From: a virus
Direction: 5' to 3' (one strand)
Virus record (IMG/VR): IMGVR_UViG_3300005582_000063
Coordinates: 1-30,371 of that record
DNA: 30,371 nt
Shown one piece after another: positions 15,605-23,927 of the stretch. A program made the translations under genes and the position numbers. The notes beneath the pieces are model-generated. The model was not told the origin of the DNA and did not search any database. It worked only from the letters and a program-made list of their open reading frames with translations. Position 1 is the first letter of the stretch. Every line of letters begins with the position of its first letter.

Positions 15605-17165
15605 ATCACGCAGGAAGACTATTTCTGGAAATCTTACAGATATCCAAAAAAGAATTAGATACCTAGAAACAAGACCCTCTGCTTCACGTCTTGCCTCTAA
15701 AGCTGTTTCTACTCGTAATCTTGCATTAAGAGCTGTAGAAGAAGATTTAGTTGCCGATAATGCCATAGTTAGAAGGTCTATTGCCAACGCTGCAGTCGGC
15801 ACAGCTCAAATAGAGCAAGACTCTATTACGAACAATCTTATTGCCACCAACGCCGTTAACTCTGACTCTATTGCTCCTGAAGCAGTAGGAACTCCTGAGC
15901 TAGCTAATGATTCAATAACAAATGATCAAATTGCAACAGATGCTGTGAATAGCGATTCTATTTTAATCGGTTCTGTAGGAGGAACAGAGCTGGCAGGAGG
16001 TATTGCGGATAGCAAAATATCTGGAATGTCTTCTTCAAAGTTAATTGGTGATGTTGAAGATAGCCAAATCAACTCTCTTTCTGCTTCTAAAGTAAGTGAT
16101 GTTTTAGATACAGATAATATTCCTGACTTAGCTACTTCTAAAGTGACATCTGGTGTTTTTTCTATTGATAGGGTTCCAGAGATAACGGCTGATAGAATGC
16201 CAAATTTAGATGCTTCTAAAATAACAGCTGGTATTTTTGATACAACAAATATTCCTAATTTAGATGCTTCTAAGATAACAACTGGTACTTTTTCTACAGA
16301 TGAAATTCCAAATTTAAGTACACAAAAATTAGCAAGTGGAGTTTTAAGCGTTGATAGAATGCCTGTATTTCCAGAATCAGAAATATCTACAGGTGCCGTA
16401 AATAGTTCAGATAAATTTGGTCCAGGTGCAGTTACTAATGACAAGATAAGCACTATAAACTCTGTTCGTGGAACCATTGTTAATGGTGGACTATCTGTTA
16501 CTTATCCTATAACTAAATCGGTACAACCTGGCCCTCAACCAGGAGCTGGTTTAACTTTTTTGAGTGTAGTTGTTAACGCACAAGGATTTAATGTTGCACA
16601 AGGCTCTCATGTGCACGGTCAAAACGGTTACTCTAATGTTGGTAGCACTGGAGTTGGCTCCCACACTCACCCTATTTCCATACCATCATTTATAGCTGGA
16701 GTCACTGGAGATTCTAGTTCACACACTAGAACAAGCGGGGGTGCGGCTGGTGCTGCAGCACACGGAAGCGGTACCCATTTTCACACCCGTCCAGCATTTA
16801 ATGGAACAGCTGGCTCAAATACATCAACGCTAAAACTTAAAAAAGAGATATCTATCTATGAAGTTCCAAACATAAAAAACCTTTTAAATTTACAATTAAA
16901 AAGATATAAATATAAAAATCAAGTTAGACATTTGCAGGAAAGTCTTAATCGAGAGTGGATGTATGGCTATATTGCTGAAGAGGTAGAAGATCTTGGTTTC
17001 AAAGAGTTAGTTGGGTATGATGAAAAAGGAGAGCCAGCATCTTTAAATTACGATCTTCTCTCTACATTAATCCTAGAACTCGTCAAGGTGCAGAAAACTG
17101 AGATAGACTTAATCAAAGAAAAGATTAAGAGACAAAGGAGAAAATATGATAAATTATCAAGCTAA
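15588..17165 (+). CDS. Second tail fibre protein, paralogue of the preceding gene
   Basis: I choose ATG 15588 (MATRRRSRRKTISG), 525 residues, because it aligns with the start of the preceding fibre. A TTG lies two codons upstream. The gene begins 17 nt inside its neighbour. The first about 75 residues and the last 113 (413-525: STLKLKKEI, KYKNQVRHLQ, REWMYGYIAEEV) are strongly conserved with the first fibre, while the shaft and the His-rich distal part differ (GSHVHGQNGY, GSHTHPISI, GTHFHTRP). This is the pattern of a duplicated fibre with conserved attachment and chaperone ends and a diverged binding section. The C-terminus ends in a basic coiled coil (KEKIKRQRRKYDK). The gene is translationally coupled to both neighbours. 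Confidence 0.8.
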   Translation: MATRRRSRRKTISGNLTDIQKRIRYLETRPSASRLASKAVSTRNLALRAVEEDLVADNAIVRRSIANAAVGTAQIEQDSITNNLIATNAVNSDSIAPEAVGTPELANDSITNDQIATDAVNSDSILIGSVGGTELAGGIADSKISGMSSSKLIGDVEDSQINSLSASKVSDVLDTDNIPDLATSKVTSGVFSIDRVPEITADRMPNLDASKITAGIFDTTNIPNLDASKITTGTFSTDEIPNLSTQKLASGVLSVDRMPVFPESEISTGAVNSSDKFGPGAVTNDKISTINSVRGTIVNGGLSVTYPITKSVQPGPQPGAGLTFLSVVVNAQGFNVAQGSHVHGQNGYSNVGSTGVGSHTHPISIPSFIAGVTGDSSSHTRTSGGAAGAAAHGSGTHFHTRPAFNGTAGSNTSTLKLKKEISIYEVPNIKNLLNLQLKRYKYKNQVRHLQESLNREWMYGYIAEEVEDLGFKELVGYDEKGEPASLNYDLLSTLILELVKVQKTEIDLIKEKIKRQRRKYDKLSS

Positions 17166-17565
17166 CTATGAAGCGGGGGTAAGACCTGCTATCAAAAAAG
17201 TCTTTACTGCAACATCTGGTGAAGAGTTTGCCATGGCTATAAATTTTGAAAACACTGAAGATAAAGAAGCCGTTTCAGCAGAATTAATATATACACATAT
17301 GAATAACTGCATACAGTATATTCAAGACAAATCTGAAACATTAAGACTTATTGCGTTAGATGAACCCGTTGGTTCTGAAGCTTGGCCAGCTATTGGTTGG
17401 TTTGAGCTTTTATGGGCAAACAATGAAATTAATCTTTGGTGGAACTACATTTACTTTAAAGAGGAACAAACAAACGCATCTATGGTTATTGATCCTCATA
17501 CACACGATGGTTCTGAGGATCACACACACGATGAAGAAACAGGAGCCGAAATTCCAAATGCATGA
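17146..17565 (+). CDS. Small acidic tail-associated protein of unknown function with HTHD motifs
   Basis: A 139-residue protein with AAAGGAG before ATG 17146. The start lies 20 nt inside the second fibre gene, so it is coupled to it. The central part is helical (EAVSAELIYTHMNNCIQYIQ) and rich in Trp (EAWPAIGWFELLWANNEINLWW). The C-terminus carries two HTHD motifs (DPHTHDGSEDHTHDEE), like the HxH sections of the two fibres. I do not recognise a family. Its place and the His motifs suggest a tail fibre accessory or chaperone, which is inference. Confidence 0.55.
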   Translation: MINYQANYEAGVRPAIKKVFTATSGEEFAMAINFENTEDKEAVSAELIYTHMNNCIQYIQDKSETLRLIALDEPVGSEAWPAIGWFELLWANNEINLWWNYIYFKEEQTNASMVIDPHTHDGSEDHTHDEETGAEIPNA

Positions 17566-18028
17566 AGTTAAAGATGGCTCAAGAACCCTTCAGTTTAACG
17601 GGCGTCTCTTAGGAGAATCTTCCTCGTGGCGTCGTGGCGCAACACGCTGGATTGAGTTTAAGCTTTACAAAACCGAAAATGGGTCGTATATTCTTTCTAG
17701 AATAGGTGTATCCATAGTTTTTCACTCCCCAATCTGCTCTCTCGTTAAAAGATATGGGCTAAAGGAAGGGTCAGTAGATGAGCTTAGAGATGATTCCATC
17801 CCGTGTGAAGAGTGCAACCCTGCCTACAACATGCCTATTGTTTTCCCTGAAACAGACAGAAATTGGGCTCAGGTAAGCGAGGATCCAGAGCCAGTATTGG
17901 ATGCCCTTTACAAATATGACTCTGGTGGTGCAAGATATCTTACTAACGTAGCGCAAAGGTTACTTGAAAGAGCAGCCCTGAATGACGAAAAAATAGATTC
18001 TATCTATAGAATCGAGATGATTCCTTAA
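17558..18028 (+). CDS. Conserved-looking protein with possible H-C-C-C zinc site, function unknown
   Basis: I choose ATG 17558 (MHEVKDGSRTLQFNG), 156 residues, because the compact beta-rich domain begins there. The in-frame ATG at 17531 is an alternative, and AGGAG at 17540-17544 is rather far upstream of 17558. The N-terminal half (LQFNGRLLGESSS, RWIEFKLYKTENGSYILSRIG) is beta-rich. HSPIC followed about 25 residues later by CEEC could bind one metal ion. The C-terminal half is helical. I know no function. It overlaps the previous stop and precedes the polymerase by 14 nt, so it marks the junction of the tail and replication modules. Confidence 0.6.
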   Translation: MHEVKDGSRTLQFNGRLLGESSSWRRGATRWIEFKLYKTENGSYILSRIGVSIVFHSPICSLVKRYGLKEGSVDELRDDSIPCEECNPAYNMPIVFPETDRNWAQVSEDPEPVLDALYKYDSGGARYLTNVAQRLLERAALNDEKIDSIYRIEMIP

Positions 18029-18042
18029 GAAGTTAGGAAAGA

Positions 18043-19881
18043 ATGAGCGACAAAGAAGTGACGAACGGACTAGGCGACGTAAAACTAAACCTTGTAGATT
18101 CTGTTGAAAAAGCGCAGGAATTTATTTCATGGCTTAGTGAAAGACGACCTTATAACGCTATTGCAATTGACACCGAAACTGGTGAACTGCCTGGCGGTAA
18201 ACGAGAAGATGCACTATCTCCTTGGCATGGAAAATTACGTCTTGTTCAAGTTGGAGATGGTTTAACTGGTTGGTCTATTCCTTGGGACGAATGGTCTGGT
18301 GTTTTTTACGAAGCAATGGATAAGTTTGATGGACCTGTTGTTTGTCACAACATTGCATTCGAAGCTCGATGGTTTGATATTCAATCTCGATGGAAGATTC
18401 CATGGGAGCGTTCACATGACACAATGATCATGGCTCACATTATTAATCCTCTTGGCTCTGGTGCTTTAAAACCTCTTTCTGCTCTTTATGTTGACGGCAA
18501 AGCTGTTGCAATGCAAGAAAGTCTTGACCAAGGGCTTATCGAGAATGGTTGGACTTGGGGAACTGTTCCAACTAATTACGAGCCTTACTGGGTTTACGGT
18601 GCGCTAGATACAGTTTTAACTATGCGCTTATGGGAACAGTTTTATCAAAAGTGCGGTCCACAAGGTCCTTACAATCGTGCTTACGAGCTAGAAATGGCTA
18701 CACGCAAGATTGTTACTCGCATGGAGCTTAATGGTGCTCGTATCGATCTTGACTATTCAAAGAAAAAATTTGATGAACTTATTCAGTACTCAGACTCTGT
18801 AAAGAGTTGGGCATCGAACGCTTATGGTGGAGTAAGCATTACTAGCAATGTTCAACTAGTTCGTTTGCTAGAAAGCTTAGGTGCAGATATCACCGAAACA
18901 ACTCCATCAGGAGCAAAGTCTGCCAGCAAGGACCAGCTTCAACTTCTTATCATCAATGGAAATAACGATGTTAAGAATCTTGCTGAGAATGTGCTTAAGC
19001 AAAGAAAAGCAGACAAACTAGCCAATACTTACTTTTCTAACTTTATGGAAAAGTCTATTGACGGAATTGTTCATCCTTCTGTAAAGACTCTAGGTGCTCG
19101 TACATCTCGTATGTCAATTACAGATCCAGCTTTACAAACTCTTCCTAAGGGAGATGACACTGTTCGTACAGCTTTTATTCCTAGAGAAGAAGGAAATGTA
19201 ATTATTACTTCCGACTTAGATCAGGTTGAGTTCCGTATGTTTGCATCTTTATCTGAAGATGAAAATCTTATTTCGCTATTTCACAAGGCAGATGCAACTG
19301 GCTCAGATCCTTTTACCGAGATTGGTCGTCAGGTTTATCAAGAACCAGATATGCAAAAGTCTGACAAGCGACGTAACCTAATCAAGGGAGTTGTTTATGG
19401 AAGACTTTACGGAGCAGGGGTGGCAAAGCAAGCGCTAACTGCTGGAGTACCAGAGGCTCAGATGCGTTCTGTATCTGATTCTTTTGATGCTAACTATCCA
19501 GGAATGGCTGTATTCCAAAGGCAGATTGATCACATAGGCCAAACTCGTTTGCGTAATGAAGGTCAAGGATATGTACACACTTGGACTGGTCGCCGTATTC
19601 CTTGCGATGAAGATCGCACATATACTCTTGTTAATTATTTAATTCAAGGTGGAGCTGCTGAGGTATTTAAATCAAATCTTGTAAAGCTTGACCAAGCAGA
19701 TCTGACCGACTACCTTATTGTTCCAGTACACGATGAAATTGTTCTTGAAGCTCCACGCAAAGATGCTGAAGAGATTAAACAGCTGGTTCGTCAATGTATG
19801 ACAACTACCGAAGGTTGGGCAGTACCCCTAACTGCTGATGTTGACGGTCCTCTAGAGAATTGGGGTCAGAAGTACCGATGA
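18043..19881 (+). CDS. polA: DNA polymerase I (family A) with 3'-5' exonuclease domain
   Basis: The 612-residue replicative polymerase; AGGAAAGA precedes ATG 18043. Exonuclease motifs: IDTETG with D43 and E45; HNIAFEARW (102-110), where Glu107 stands at the usual catalytic Asp; and YGALD with Y185 and D189. Polymerase motifs: A, SDLDQVEFR with D391 and E396; B, RNLIKGVVYGRLYG with R444, K448, Tyr452 and Y456; C, VHDE at 562-565. There is no 5' nuclease domain, as usual in phage enzymes. Tyr452 aligns with Phe762 of E. coli Pol I and Tyr526 of T7 polymerase. The stop codon overlaps the resolvase start (ATGA). The assignment is secure. Confidence 0.97.
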   Translation: MSDKEVTNGLGDVKLNLVDSVEKAQEFISWLSERRPYNAIAIDTETGELPGGKREDALSPWHGKLRLVQVGDGLTGWSIPWDEWSGVFYEAMDKFDGPVVCHNIAFEARWFDIQSRWKIPWERSHDTMIMAHIINPLGSGALKPLSALYVDGKAVAMQESLDQGLIENGWTWGTVPTNYEPYWVYGALDTVLTMRLWEQFYQKCGPQGPYNRAYELEMATRKIVTRMELNGARIDLDYSKKKFDELIQYSDSVKSWASNAYGGVSITSNVQLVRLLESLGADITETTPSGAKSASKDQLQLLIINGNNDVKNLAENVLKQRKADKLANTYFSNFMEKSIDGIVHPSVKTLGARTSRMSITDPALQTLPKGDDTVRTAFIPREEGNVIITSDLDQVEFRMFASLSEDENLISLFHKADATGSDPFTEIGRQVYQEPDMQKSDKRRNLIKGVVYGRLYGAGVAKQALTAGVPEAQMRSVSDSFDANYPGMAVFQRQIDHIGQTRLRNEGQGYVHTWTGRRIPCDEDRTYTLVNYLIQGGAAEVFKSNLVKLDQADLTDYLIVPVHDEIVLEAPRKDAEEIKQLVRQCMTTTEGWAVPLTADVDGPLENWGQKYR

Positions 19882-20342
19882 AATATGTTCTTTCTATTGA
19901 TCCAGGCAAAGCAAGTGGAGTAGCTTTATTGTCTTGGGACGGCACGGATGAAAATCCAAATATTTTGTTATCAAAAGAAGTACAACCAGAAGAGTTTGCT
20001 ATTCCAGTAGAGACACTACTTAACTCCTATAGAAACGAAGACTCGCTTTCAGTAGTGTGTGAAAGGTTTACTATCAATGCCCAAACTGTTCGTAACTCTC
20101 AGGCTCCCTACAGCCTTGAGCAGATTGGCGTTCTTAAACATCTATGTCGTACAAACATGTATGACCCAGAACGCATAATCTTTCAGTCCCCAGCAGATGC
20201 TAAGGCCATGTTCCCAAACGAGGCTCTAAAGAAGGTAGGGGCTTGGCATGTAGGGGGAGAAGGGCACGCAAATGACGCAATCCGACACGCCTTATTGAGA
20301 TTGGTTAAAACTGGCTGGAAGCCAAGAGTTCTGCTAGACTAA
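19878..20342 (+). CDS. RuvC-like Holliday junction resolvase
   Basis: A 154-residue RNase H-fold nuclease. I choose ATG 19878, which overlaps the polymerase stop (ATGA); a TTG 18 nt upstream is in frame but less likely. Expected acidic residues are present: Asp in LSIDPGKASGVALL (start of the fold), Glu in VVCERFTI, and the C-terminal GHANDAIRHAL, which carries the HxxD-type end of RuvC-like enzymes. Cutting of branched DNA before packaging or during recombination is the known role of phage homologues. Length is normal. The gene ends at the first base of a 47-bp imperfect palindrome. Confidence 0.8.
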   Translation: MKYVLSIDPGKASGVALLSWDGTDENPNILLSKEVQPEEFAIPVETLLNSYRNEDSLSVVCERFTINAQTVRNSQAPYSLEQIGVLKHLCRTNMYDPERIIFQSPADAKAMFPNEALKKVGAWHVGGEGHANDAIRHALLRLVKTGWKPRVLLD

Positions 20343-20388
20343 TATGCGGTAAGATAAACTTCTTTAAAAAAGTTTTACAACCGCATAT
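20342..20388. repeat. 47-bp imperfect palindrome between resolvase and helicase genes
   Basis: The outer arms atatgcggt (20342-20350) and accgcatat (20380-20388) pair perfectly over 9 bp. Inner arms aaactt (20356-20361) and aagttt (20370-20375) add 6 bp, separated from the outer stem by an asymmetric internal loop. No T-run follows on either strand, so this is not a typical intrinsic terminator. It could be an RNA processing element, an operator, or an origin-associated cruciform. Confidence 0.6.
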
Positions 20389-20416
20389 GACATAATGACA
20401 GGGAAAAGAGGATAAG

Positions 20417-22216
20417 TTGTCCGTAATAGCCGAAGTAGATGCTGATAAAAAGCATATCCTTCTAACTACCGACTGGCGCTTTAAAGAGCTCTGTAAGAGC
20501 CTTCCAGGAGCCTCCTGGAGCCCCAAGGATCAGGTTTGGAGAGCTCCCCTTAGTTGGACAACCTGTCTTGCTCTACGCTCTACATTCCGTGATGGATTAA
20601 CTATTGGACCCAACCTCAATGAGTGGGCTACAAATGAATTAAACACCCGTATTGGCCCATCAAACGCCCTCAGAGAGCTTGAGAGCGCAGATGGAGACGA
20701 AGACCTATTCCCGCATCAAAGAGCAGGAGTTCAGTTCCTTAAAACGGCTCGTAGGGCTTTGTTGGCTGATGAGCCCGGACTAGGAAAAACAGCACAAGCC
20801 ATTCGTGCTCTTAAGGCTATTCAAGACTCTGGAGAAGAAGTCTTTCCAGCCTTAATTGTCTGCCCTAACACTTTAAAGAAGAACTGGGCTCGTGAGTTTG
20901 CAAGATGGTGGCCGGGAGTTAAGACTCAGGTTATTAAGGGAACAGCCAGTCAGCGTAAAAAGCAATTCGAGTCTGGTGCTGATGTTTATATTATTAATTG
21001 GGAGTCGCTACGCTCTCATTCACGTCTTTCTGGTTATGGATCTATTGCTTTAGTTCACTGCAAGGCTTGTGGTGGTCTTAATGAATCTGTCACAGAAACA
21101 CGTTGCGAAGTACACCCTAGAGAACTTAACAAGATTGATTTTAAAGCTGTAGTAGCCGATGAGATACATCGCTCTAAAGATCCTAAGTCAAAGCAAAGTC
21201 GTGCTCTTTGGTCAGCGACTGGTAATGCTCAAATTCGTTTTGCTTTAACTGGTACTCCAATTGCTAACAATGTTGTGGACCTTTGGTCTATTCTTCATTG
21301 GCTATCTCCTCAGGACTGGCCAAGCAAAACAAAGTGGATTGATCGAATGATTGACATCATGCTCAATGCATTTGGTGGAATGATGGTTATTGGTGTCAAA
21401 CCAATGATGCAGGATGAATTTTATAAATCTGTAAACCCTGTAATGCGTCGTATGCTTAAAAAGGTTGTACTTCCACACCTACCTCCAGTATTGAATGAGC
21501 GTAGAGATGTTGAAATGTCACCTAAGCAGAAAAAAGCTTATGAGCAGATGCGTGACACAATGATTGCAGAACTTGAATCTGGAGATGCTCTTACAGCTCC
21601 AAGTATTTTGACTCAAACAACTCGATTACTTCAGTTTGCAAGTTCTTACGCAGATATGGTTATTGACGAATCTACTGGTGAAATGAAAGCCATTTTGTCA
21701 GAGCCATCCTGTAAGGTCGATGCTCTTATGGATGATATTAGTAATGGCGACTTCGGCGATGACTCTGTAGCTGTTTGTGCAGTCTCTAGACAGCTTATTG
21801 AACTTTTAAGTGCTGCAATGACTAAAGCAAAGATCCCTCATGGACTTATTACTGGTGCTCAAAATGAAGATGAGCGCCAAAAAGCAGTAGATGATTTCCA
21901 AGAAGGTCGTATCAAATGGATTCTTTTTACTGCACAGGCTGGCGGTGTAGGTATTACCTTGACTGCAGCTCGTCGCTTAGTTATGCTTCAAAGGCCGTGG
22001 TCACTTGTTGATCATAAGCAAGCTTTAGATCGTGTGCATCGTATTGGAAGCGAGATTCACGATTCAATTTTAATTATGGACTATGTAACTGAGGGGACTT
22101 TAGAAGAACGAGTTCTTCAAGTTCTAGAGACAAAGTCTGACAACTTCGAACAAATTGTTCGAGATAAAGATCAACTGATGAAGTTGCTTAAAGACGATAA
22201 GGCAGGGTTACTATGA
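20417..22216 (+). CDS. SNF2-family (SF2) DNA helicase/translocase
   Basis: A 599-residue ATPase. The start is TTG 20417, supported by GAGGA five bases upstream; no in-frame ATG lies nearby. N-terminal residues 20-55 (FKELCKSLPGASWSPKDQVW) resemble the HARP-like domain of SMARCAL1-type annealing helicases. Walker A is ADEPGLGKT (117-125), the Walker B box DEIH (248-251), motif III ALTGTPIANN (276-285), motif V AGGVGITLTAA (508-518) and motif VI QALDRVHRIGS (535-545). An insertion before the DEIH box has C215, C218, C230 and H233, a likely zinc site. It probably remodels forks or recombination intermediates together with its neighbours. The stop overlaps the nuclease start (ATGA). Confidence 0.92.
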   Translation: MSVIAEVDADKKHILLTTDWRFKELCKSLPGASWSPKDQVWRAPLSWTTCLALRSTFRDGLTIGPNLNEWATNELNTRIGPSNALRELESADGDEDLFPHQRAGVQFLKTARRALLADEPGLGKTAQAIRALKAIQDSGEEVFPALIVCPNTLKKNWAREFARWWPGVKTQVIKGTASQRKKQFESGADVYIINWESLRSHSRLSGYGSIALVHCKACGGLNESVTETRCEVHPRELNKIDFKAVVADEIHRSKDPKSKQSRALWSATGNAQIRFALTGTPIANNVVDLWSILHWLSPQDWPSKTKWIDRMIDIMLNAFGGMMVIGVKPMMQDEFYKSVNPVMRRMLKKVVLPHLPPVLNERRDVEMSPKQKKAYEQMRDTMIAELESGDALTAPSILTQTTRLLQFASSYADMVIDESTGEMKAILSEPSCKVDALMDDISNGDFGDDSVAVCAVSRQLIELLSAAMTKAKIPHGLITGAQNEDERQKAVDDFQEGRIKWILFTAQAGGVGITLTAARRLVMLQRPWSLVDHKQALDRVHRIGSEIHDSILIMDYVTEGTLEERVLQVLETKSDNFEQIVRDKDQLMKLLKDDKAGLL

Positions 22217-23142
22217 GCGATGTTATAAGACTTTCTAACTCAGAACTCCAAACATTTAAAGATTGTAGACGTAAGTGGTGGCTTACCTACTACCGACGTT
22301 TGCAACCTAAATATAAAGACATGACTGGAGCTCTTGCATTCGGTAGCCGTATTCACGCAGCGTTAGATGCTCACTATGCAGAAGGTCGTCCTCTTATTAC
22401 TGCTCACGCAGAACTAGTTGAGGCAGATCGTCAGTTACTACTTGCAGATTTTCAAGATACTCATCAGCTTGAACAAGAAGCTGAAATGGGTCGCATCATG
22501 CTCGAAGGTTATGAGCAATGGGTGGAAGAAAATGGAATTGATGCTGAACTAGAAGTTATTTCTACAGAAGAGCAGATTATTGCTCCACTATTTAATGGTG
22601 AAGTAGAGCTTCAAGGAAAGCTTGATATGCGTGTTCGTCGCAAAGCTGACGGAGTTCGTATGTTCCGTGACTTTAAAACTGTTGGTGGCTCTCTTAGCGA
22701 CTTTGCAAACCTTGCTCCTATGAACGAGCAGGTTCTTACCTACATGCTTCTTGAATCTACAAAGAAAGATGAAGCAGAGCGCTCAGAAGGTGGCATCTTT
22801 ACAATGCTAAAGAAAGTAAAGCGCACAGCAAATGCTCGTCCACCTTTTTATGATCAAATTGAAGTTCGACATAACATCTTTACAATGCGTTCTTTTTGGA
22901 ATCGCATTCACGGAACTATTGCTGATCTGATGAATGTAAGAAAAGCTCTTGACACAGGAGCAGAACCATCATATGTTGCATACCCACGACCAACTCGTGA
23001 TTGCAAATGGAAGTGTCAATTTTTCGCTATATGCCCGATGTTCGACGACGGAAGCGCTGCCGAGCAAGCACTTAGCGATTCATATGAGGTCGCAGACCCA
23101 TATGCGTACTACGAATCAACCGAGAAAAAAGGAAGCGAGTGA
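22213..23142 (+). CDS. Cas4/RecB-like PD-(D/E)XK exonuclease with Fe-S cysteines
   Basis: A 309-residue nuclease. It has SNSELQTFKDCRRKWWL at the start, GSRIHAALDAHY (His48), LQGKLDMRV with Asp138, FRDFKTVG with Asp153 and Lys155, and QVLTY (Gln173, Tyr177): the RecB-type nuclease motifs I, II, III and QxxxY. C18 together with C264, C268 and C274 (DCKWKCQFFAIC) forms the four-Cys set that holds a [4Fe-4S] cluster in Cas4 and AddB. It is coupled by ATGA to the helicase. There is no CRISPR array or cas1/cas2 here, so a role in phage replication or end-resection recombination is far more likely than adaptation. Confidence 0.88.
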   Translation: MSDVIRLSNSELQTFKDCRRKWWLTYYRRLQPKYKDMTGALAFGSRIHAALDAHYAEGRPLITAHAELVEADRQLLLADFQDTHQLEQEAEMGRIMLEGYEQWVEENGIDAELEVISTEEQIIAPLFNGEVELQGKLDMRVRRKADGVRMFRDFKTVGGSLSDFANLAPMNEQVLTYMLLESTKKDEAERSEGGIFTMLKKVKRTANARPPFYDQIEVRHNIFTMRSFWNRIHGTIADLMNVRKALDTGAEPSYVAYPRPTRDCKWKCQFFAICPMFDDGSAAEQALSDSYEVADPYAYYESTEKKGSE

Positions 23143-23144
23143 CG

Positions 23145-23927
23145 ATGAGCGAAATTCAACGCTCTCTTACTGTAATGGTGTACGGAGAGAGCAAGGTTGG
23201 TAAATCAAGTCTTGCTGTCACCGCACCTTACCCAAGACTCATGCTTGACGTTGAAGGCGGTCACAGGTTCTTGCCTATCGTCGTTAAGTATTGGGATCCA
23301 CTGCGTGAGGAACCACCTCTAGCAGATGGGACATGGGACACTGTTGTAGTTACAGTTCGTGATTACGACACTGTTCTAAAAACATACCAATGGCTTCAAC
23401 TTGGAAAGCATCATTTCAAGAGTCTCATTATTGACTCTGTATCTGAGCTTCAAGTGAAGTGCTTGGAAAACATTGCTGGTGTTAATCAAATGACACAGCA
23501 GCAATGGGGAGAGTTGCTACGTCACATGGGTGGTCTCTTACGAGATCTTCGTGACTTAACAATGCATCCAACCAATCCGTTAGAAGCGGTAGTTCTAACT
23601 GCAATGGCTCGTATTGATAAGGATGGTCGTTATCGTCCATACTTACAAGGACAGCTAGCAATTCAGGCTCCATACTTCTACGACATTCTGGGAGCAATTA
23701 CCGTTGAAGAACGGATGAATCCAGATCCAACTCAACCTCCATACAAAGTTCGTCGTATGTATGTTGAGCGAACAAATCAATACGAAGCTGGCGAGCGTGT
23801 CCAAGGACGCCTCGGCAAAGTCGTAGAACAACAAGACATGTCAATTGAGCGAATGCTCGACATTGTTTTTGGACCAAAACAAGCAGCGGCAGCTGAAACA
23901 ACTACAAAGAAAGAAGGCACTCAGTGA
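23145..23927 (+). CDS. Sak4-like RecA-fold ATPase (single-strand annealing/recombination)
   Basis: I choose ATG 23145 (MSEIQRSLTVMVYGES), 260 residues. A GTG six bases upstream is in frame and possible; GGAAG at 23131-23135 serves either. Walker A is GESKVGKSS (14-22), and the Walker B-like strand SLIIDSVSEL carries Asp97. LMLDVEGGH after the first helix and QWGELLRHMGGLLRDLRDL fit the phage AAA/RecA-like group that includes Sak4, a recombinase acting with a phage ssDNA-binding protein, which is indeed encoded next. The C-terminal about 20 residues are a charged Ala/Lys-rich tail. The stop overlaps the next start as GTGA. Confidence 0.8.
   Translation: MSEIQRSLTVMVYGESKVGKSSLAVTAPYPRLMLDVEGGHRFLPIVVKYWDPLREEPPLADGTWDTVVVTVRDYDTVLKTYQWLQLGKHHFKSLIIDSVSELQVKCLENIAGVNQMTQQQWGELLRHMGGLLRDLRDLTMHPTNPLEAVVLTAMARIDKDGRYRPYLQGQLAIQAPYFYDILGAITVEERMNPDPTQPPYKVRRMYVERTNQYEAGERVQGRLGKVVEQQDMSIERMLDIVFGPKQAAAAETTTKKEGTQ

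Noticed and set aside
15926-16477. 183-residue open frame on the minus strand inside the second fibre gene
   Set aside because: Mirror of the repetitive fibre shaft codons; the same kind of frame appears at 14587-14964 opposite the first fibre. No ribosome binding site and low-complexity content.
20505-20520. Short palindrome ccaggagcctcctgg in the helicase gene
   Set aside because: Six pairs with a tiny loop inside conserved-looking PGASWSP codons; no T-run and no sign of function.
22213-23142. Possible CRISPR adaptation gene (Cas4)
   Set aside because: No repeats with spacers, no cas1 or cas2. The nuclease sits in a replication operon with SNF2, Sak4-like and ssDNA-binding genes, the usual phage context.
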